Source of the DNA: Tribonema minus
Taxonomy: Eukaryota > Sar > Xanthophyceae > Tribonematales > Tribonemataceae
Direction: 5' to 3'
NCBI GenBank assembly: GCA_017506865.1
Contig: JAFCMP010000086.1
Location: 240,256-304,255 of the forward strand
DNA length: 64,000 bases
Part shown: positions 59,327-64,000 of the stretch, piece after piece
How positions within the stretch are numbered: position 1 is the first letter of the stretch
Layout: each line of letters begins with the position of its first letter
Translations under genes and position numbers: made by a program
Notes under the pieces: model-generated
What the model saw: only the letters and a program-made list of their open reading frames with translations
Told to the model about the DNA's origin: nothing
The model's database searches: none

Positions 59327-61939
59327 ATGTCGGCTGCGGTCGCCTCGATCCCCGCGAGCGCTGGGACTGCACCGACTGCCACTCCGCCTGTCACTGCCGC
59401 TCAAGCTCAAGGTCCCCCCGCGTCCTCCGGAAACCTGCCGGTCGCGACATCCGCCGCACCTGCCCCGGCTTCCGGTGATGGTCGAGAGCAGATGGACGAC
59501 ATTGTTCGAGGACTTCGCGCTGCTCTCCCCGCTATAAGCGACGAGGCTCTGCGCCGTGCTGCAGAGCGCGTGAGCGCTTCGGTGCGTCCAGCTACTAGCA
59601 CCACTGCTAGCCTCGACCCAGCCATCCTCTTCAGCGCCGGCACCGCTGCAACTCCACGCGCCGCCGCCGTCCCCCCGACCTCTTCTGACGACGTTGAATG
59701 CGTCGCCCGCGGCATCGAGGTCGAGCTTGGCCAGCGCATTACCCAAGATGACGCTGCTCGTGACAAAGCCAAGCGCGACACTCTAGCCGCGGACGCCAAG
59801 ATCAAGGAGCTGTACGAGGAGCGCGAGCGGCGTCCTCTGCCTGCTGCCCACGCCACGCCCCTGCAGCTAGCCATCGAGGCCGAAGCTGACGCCGACTGGC
59901 GCTCGCGCATCGAGGCGGAGCGTCACCGCCGCGCCCTGCGCGCATCGGACCTGCGGCGTCACGCGGTCCGCGTCGAGCGGTACCGCCGCATTCGAGATTA
60001 CTTTGATGCGGCGCGCCGCGCCGGACCGGCGGCGCTGGCGCACTTTGTCAACTTCACCGCGCCGACGCTCTTCACCGAAGCTGCCCAGCGCACCCAAGAG
60101 GAGCAGCTTCGCGCAATGCCCGTGGGCTATCCCGGGGCGGACCTACTCGCGCCCACCGCTAGCCACAGCTATGCCCCCGCGCCTACTAGCAGTAGCGGCC
60201 TTTTCGCCAACGTCATCAACCCCGCGCGCGCGCCGTTCGAGGGCGCAGCGCCACTCGCCGCGCCTGCAGCTGCCGCCACTGCGAGCTCTAGCCACCATGA
60301 AGACGTGAGCTGGCAGAAGTTCTTCAACCCTACGGCGCTCCCTATCCCCTTCCGCCCCGGCGCAACCGAGACGACGCGCCGCCACTTCGAGCAGGCGGCC
60401 CACTACAACAGTGTCCCTTACGACAAGTGGGACTTCGCTCTGCGCCGTTGCCTGACCGCGGATCAGCAAGACCAGCTCATCATCGCGCACAAGGACCCTG
60501 TTACGGGACTGGAGCGCGTTCAGGGCTGCGGTTCCATGAACTACGAGGAGCTTTGGGCGGCGATTGCCAAGCGCTTCGACAACGCAGCTCACCGCGCCGA
60601 GGCGATGATGGAGATCACTGACCTCGTCTGGCAGCCAGACTGGACGCCACGCCAGTTTGCCGACGAGCTACTCCATGCTGCGGAGCGCGCCGGACCCGAG
60701 GGCGCGGTCGTCGACGTCACCATGCTCAAGACGCACTTCTCCAACCGCATGACGCAGCCCCTTCGCCAAGACTTCCGCAAGGAGCGCCTTATACTTGAAG
60801 ACTGGAACGCCATGGTCGACCGCACCGAGGACTTTTACAAAGCCATGCGTCCCCAACAGCTCGCAGACTTCAAGCGCAACCTCAAAGAGGCAGCTGAGCG
60901 GCAGGGCATGGCGCTCGCTATCGTCAACGAGGGCGCCAAGGCCAAGACTAGCGCCATGCGCGGCAGCGCCGCTATGGACACTTCGGACGAGGGCCACCCT
61001 AGGGCTGCGGCGATGGCTCCCGCCAAGCCTGCCAAGCAGCCGGCCAAGCCCAAGAGCGACAAGGCCAGGGCTTCCAGCAGCGACGAGTGCTTCGGGTGCC
61101 ACAAGCACTTTGGTGGAGAGAACAAGCTCCGGGAGCACTGCCAAGAGTGCCCGGAATGGTACGAGCACCGCATCGAGCGCCTGAAGGCCGCCAAGAGGCC
61201 CCACGACAAGCTGGAGAAGCGCCGCGACGAGCTGCGCGCCAAGCGCGCCAAGACAAGTGAGTGTTCGCTCACCGCTTTCCACACCTTGCCTAGTGCACTC
61301 ATGGATGTTGACGCGCCAGTGCAACTTGGGCACAGCGGTCATTGCACTAGCTCCACGCAAGATGTGCTAGAAGCGCTAGATGTGCAACCAGCGGCGACTG
61401 AGGCCGGCACACAAGTCACTACACGCATGCTTGACAAGACCGTTGGCACTTGCATGTTAGCCACGTTCTTGTATGCGCATAGTGAGCTAGCAGTACGCGC
61501 ACTTGACACCAGCGCACCTTTGACTGCTCCAGATGCCAGTGACGCTCCAGCAGTATGCGCACCTGACACTAGCGCACCCTTGACTGTTCTGGGCACCAGT
61601 GACACGACCAGTTGCGCGCCGCTTGCAGCGCGAGATGTCACTCATGATGTTGCCACTCCGCAGCCAGGTAAGACCGACGTTTCTGACTCTGACCCCAGAT
61701 GCGTTGCACCTACTTCCACCACTTCGCCCGTGTCATATCCGCAGACTAAGGAGGCGTCTGATGCCGACGCGGGGCGTTCGGACAGAAGGCGGCTGCGGGT
61801 GGCAGAGTTGTGTTGTGGAATAGGGGGTGTACATAGGGGGTTGCAGGAGTTCGCACGTGCAGCAGACGTTGACGTGCAGGTGGTCTTAGCGGTAGACAAC
61901 TGCAAGCGTACATGTGAGGGTACAGCAAACTCTTCCTGA
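59327..61939 (+). CDS. Gag-like retroelement protein with C-terminal methyltransferase start
   Basis: The frame is open from about 59084, but the first ATG is at 59327. It ends at TGA 61937-61939, 870 residues. The N-terminal quarter is Pro/Ala/Ser-rich. A charged helical region (LAADAKIKELYEERERRPLP) comes next. The central part resembles a retrotransposon capsid: WQKFFNPTALPIPFRPG, YDKWDFALRRCLTADQQDQL, YEELWAAIAKRFD, MLKTHFSNRMTQPLRQDF. A zinc-knuckle-like CFGCHKHFGGENKLREHC then QEC follows near 61087-61146, followed by a basic stretch. A short tandem (DTSAPLT units) links to RLRVAELCCGIGGVHRGL, motif I of C5 cytosine methyltransferases, still in the same frame. No protease, reverse transcriptase or integrase was seen downstream inside the window. 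It may be a non-autonomous element, or its pol may lie beyond 64000 or be lost. Confidence 0.75.
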   Translation: MSAAVASIPASAGTAPTATPPVTAAQAQGPPASSGNLPVATSAAPAPASGDGREQMDDIVRGLRAALPAISDEALRRAAERVSASVRPATSTTASLDPAILFSAGTAATPRAAAVPPTSSDDVECVARGIEVELGQRITQDDAARDKAKRDTLAADAKIKELYEERERRPLPAAHATPLQLAIEAEADADWRSRIEAERHRRALRASDLRRHAVRVERYRRIRDYFDAARRAGPAALAHFVNFTAPTLFTEAAQRTQEEQLRAMPVGYPGADLLAPTASHSYAPAPTSSSGLFANVINPARAPFEGAAPLAAPAAAATASSSHHEDVSWQKFFNPTALPIPFRPGATETTRRHFEQAAHYNSVPYDKWDFALRRCLTADQQDQLIIAHKDPVTGLERVQGCGSMNYEELWAAIAKRFDNAAHRAEAMMEITDLVWQPDWTPRQFADELLHAAERAGPEGAVVDVTMLKTHFSNRMTQPLRQDFRKERLILEDWNAMVDRTEDFYKAMRPQQLADFKRNLKEAAERQGMALAIVNEGAKAKTSAMRGSAAMDTSDEGHPRAAAMAPAKPAKQPAKPKSDKARASSSDECFGCHKHFGGENKLREHCQECPEWYEHRIERLKAAKRPHDKLEKRRDELRAKRAKTSECSLTAFHTLPSALMDVDAPVQLGHSGHCTSSTQDVLEALDVQPAATEAGTQVTTRMLDKTVGTCMLATFLYAHSELAVRALDTSAPLTAPDASDAPAVCAPDTSAPLTVLGTSDTTSCAPLAARDVTHDVATPQPGKTDVSDSDPRCVAPTSTTSPVSYPQTKEASDADAGRSDRRRLRVAELCCGIGGVHRGLQEFARAADVDVQVVLAVDNCKRTCEGTANSS

Positions 61940-62756
61940 CACCGAGTCATATGTGCAGATGTATCTAGCCCCCAAGTTCGCGAGAGGCTCAAGCACCTCA
62001 AGCCAGACGCGATTTGGAATACATCTTCTTGTGTTGAGTTTTCCCCTGCGGAATGGGGATTGAAGGCGATGCAGCACGCACGCTTGTACATGTTGCAGGA
62101 GATTGCTGCCGATTGCCTGCCAGCTCTAGTCATCACGAAAACGTGCCTAGGATGCTCCTATCAAGCTCATGGCGTGACTTCTGCCGCGTCGTGGGTACAA
62201 AGGGGTACTCCACCTATGAGGTGCAGTTTCGTGGGACCGACGTTAATGGTGCATCTTCACGTGAGCGCGTCTATACTGTGTCAGCTGCAAATGCTGCTCG
62301 GTTGCCTGAACGATTTGCACGCTTGAATGCAATTCTCAATGAGCGCTTTCGCACCAGCAAGCCACGTACGGTCCGTGAACATCTTGGTTGCTCCCATGAC
62401 ACGTTTTATTGGGATCCGAGGCAACCCACGACGCAAGGCGTGCTGTCTACTGACATGCCTCCCCCCCTAGCCCTGTTACTCGCCAGCCTGGGCGGGGCCC
62501 CTCCTCGTCTTATCAGCCACGTGAGAAAGACGCAGGACCAGTTAATAAGGCCCTTGTCTTGACTGTTGATCAGGTCATGAACTTGCTGGGCTACTTTGAG
62601 CCACATCCTTCCGGAGACCATCACTCAGATGAAGCGCTGGGCTGCAAACTTATGCAACCCAATTGCGTGTCAGCGCTCATGCTTGCCTTGCACGCGGTCG
62701 CCGCCTTGCCGGAGAATGGCCAAGCCTCGCGATGCTACTGGCGTCTTACCAGGTGA
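61786..62756 (+). pseudogene. Decayed C5 cytosine DNA methyltransferase domain of the Gag-like element
   Basis: Motifs of a C5-MTase occur in correct order: motif I AELCCGIGGVHRGL and VVLAVDNC; an acidic ICADVSSP step; motif IV region as DAIWNTSSCVEFSP, where the usual PPC is SSC although the Cys remains; motif VI ENVPRM; motif VIII ASSRERVYTV; and motif X-like LTVDQVMNLLGYF then QPNCVSALMLA. It is interrupted by an in-frame TGA at 61937, by a frameshift near 62138 (just before ENV), and by a second frameshift near 62545. The product is therefore unlikely to be catalytic in this copy. Cytosine methyltransferases inside retrotransposons have been reported in other algal and dinoflagellate lineages, so capture by a retroelement is credible. 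Introns seem a less likely explanation, because no GT-AG pairs surround the frame changes. Confidence 0.82.
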
Positions 62757-64000
62757 GGTTTGTAGTGCATGATCGCACCTTCTCCCCCGCCATATGATTG
62801 TAGACTCCCGCCCTGATCTGCCTGTAATACTGCGCTAGCTAGTACTTTGCGTGCGGAACTTCCAGCGTTTAACACGCAATGTAGGCCAGCCATACTTGCA
62901 TCATTTCGCCTGGAAGTGATGCACCGGTTTTCGCAGACCCGCCTTGGACGTACGGTGAAGATGGGAAGAGCCTTTGACTCCTCATGCTTCTCATGGCGCG
63001 CATGTCGAGACGCCACGTGCTGTTGCAATGCGAGAATGAGCGACTTGACAGCGATGCAGATGCTCAGCAGCCTAGTGCTAGTAGCATTGGCTACCGATGT
63101 TTTTCAAGCTCACCCAGGCGCATAGCACGTGACAAGCCCCCAAGATTACTAACATAGGGCCGTGCAGTCGGCAGACCTTAAGAAGAATGGCTTTGTTGCA
63201 CATGCCAATACGCACAAAGTTGGTAAGGCATACAAGAACTGGTACTTGACGCGTTAGTGGACCAACGGCGCCGAGGCCGTAGTTTCATTAACACAGAACG
63301 CGCACACCAGTTGCCGCCGGGTTCAATTTGCCCGCTCTCTCGAGGGTGATTTTTACCACGGTTGAACTTGCAGACGCCAAGAAGTCTGTGCCAATTTCCA
63401 GGTGTGGTGCAACCACGCCAGGTGCGCTTCAAAGACACCATATTCACACACACCTTTTTACGTGGTAGACCTGCCTTAATGAGGCAATCTGGGGTCACAT
63501 TTCTTTGGCAATTTGGGCTCGTCCATCACCTATGAACATGGCATGCGATTCCACCCCGCTGGAATCCGCTGTACTGCTGCCGTTTGCCATGCATGAACAA
63601 GCTAAGTTTGGGGACTCCTAGACCCCCCAGCTGCCAACACGATCAAGGTGGGTGTTACAAGAGGCCAAGTCTTCCTCAGAGGCCCACTTTGGCCTAGTCG
63701 CGACTTATTTGCTACGTCACAACGTGTGACCAGGTGCTTAAAGCTGACACCGTGCTAAAACCATTGAATTAGTGTCACATCCACCAGTACAATTGCACAG
63801 CCGCTGTTGAAGTGCTACTCACCCCTGACGCGCCAGAGGCGTCAGTGATGGCAAACAGGCTGGCCACCAGAGGTGGCCTTTGTTCTCATGGATACGGTGG
63901 ACTTTGTAGCACCTAACAAGCCACTAGGGATGTTAGTCTAGAACACTTCCACTGCGCAGTAATTGTGCCTAGAGGTGCAGTGCTGGGCGTCATTGAGGCC
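62757..64000. other. 3' flank of the Gag-methyltransferase element
   Basis: No long frame is present. A plus-strand peptide ending at 63259 (KNGFVAHANTHKVGKAYKNW) and one ending at about 63631 look like coding remnants. Small hairpins are visible near 63832-63852 (GACGCGCCAGAGGCGTC) and 63864-63886 (GGCCACCAGAGGTGGCC). I cannot assign any of it. Confidence 0.4.

Noticed and set aside
54565-61939. Reverse transcriptase (minus) and Gag-like ORF (plus) as parts of one element
   Set aside because: They are on opposite strands, head to head, and belong to different retroelement classes by motif.
58042-64000. LTRs flanking the Gag-methyltransferase element
   Set aside because: No matching direct repeat was found by eye on either side within the window; an alignment would be needed.
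1-64000. tRNA or rRNA genes
   Set aside because: No cloverleaf with a conserved T-loop (GGTTCGAATCC-like) or rRNA signature was recognised on either strand; a covariance-model scan was not possible.

Overview
This window is nuclear DNA from an intron-rich eukaryote. Coding exons are GC-rich and short, joined by GT-AG (sometimes GC-AG) introns of roughly 150 to 2,800 bases, and telomere-like TTAGGG/CCCTAA runs are scattered inside introns. A heterokont (stramenopile) alga is the best guess. The reasons are the ankyrin family with the LQWARANGCPWD unit, the GAF-like protein type, and a cysteine synthase of the fungal/heterokont membrane-anchored kind. This assignment rests on recognition alone; no database search was possible. 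Gene models were built by hand, requiring codon phase to agree across each splice junction.

Layout. (1) 169-7823, plus: C-terminal 399 residues of a polytopic membrane protein resembling CSC1/TMEM63-type channels. (2) 8561-13914, plus: a complete 590-residue chromatin-type protein (basic N-terminal module, SANT-like region, PHD finger). (3) 15476-17253, plus: a secreted or membrane-facing N-glycoprotein of unknown function. (4) 18635-22562, minus: a membrane-anchored PLP cysteine synthase-like enzyme. It is divergently paired, with 97 bp between start codons, with (5) 22660-31766, plus: a flavin-containing monooxygenase. (6) 32663-34791, minus: unidentified multi-exon coding region. (7) 35213-37129, minus: small ankyrin-repeat protein. 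(8) 38084-51300, minus: about 700 residues with a RING-H2 finger, a conserved W-rich module and a GAF-like C-terminus. (9) 51808-53292, plus: intronless ankyrin-repeat protein of 494 residues. (10) 54565-58041, minus: non-LTR retrotransposon reverse transcriptase with a C-terminal zinc/nuclease-like region. (11) 59327-62756, plus: a Gag-like retroelement protein fused in frame to a decayed C5 cytosine DNA methyltransferase.

The most striking pattern is that many introns carry degenerate tandem copies of the adjoining exon edge together with its splice site. These include decoy acceptors, decoy donors and one 202-bp array, and they occur in six of the seven recognisable multi-exon genes. It looks like a recurrent duplication process acting on exon-intron junctions. 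Other notable items are the Gag-methyltransferase fusion, a large inverted repeat carrying serine-protease-like fragments inside a monooxygenase intron, a 445-bp MITE with perfect terminal repeats, poly-C polypyrimidine tracts, an apparently high share of GC-AG introns, and a dispersed TTGAAGT word in introns.
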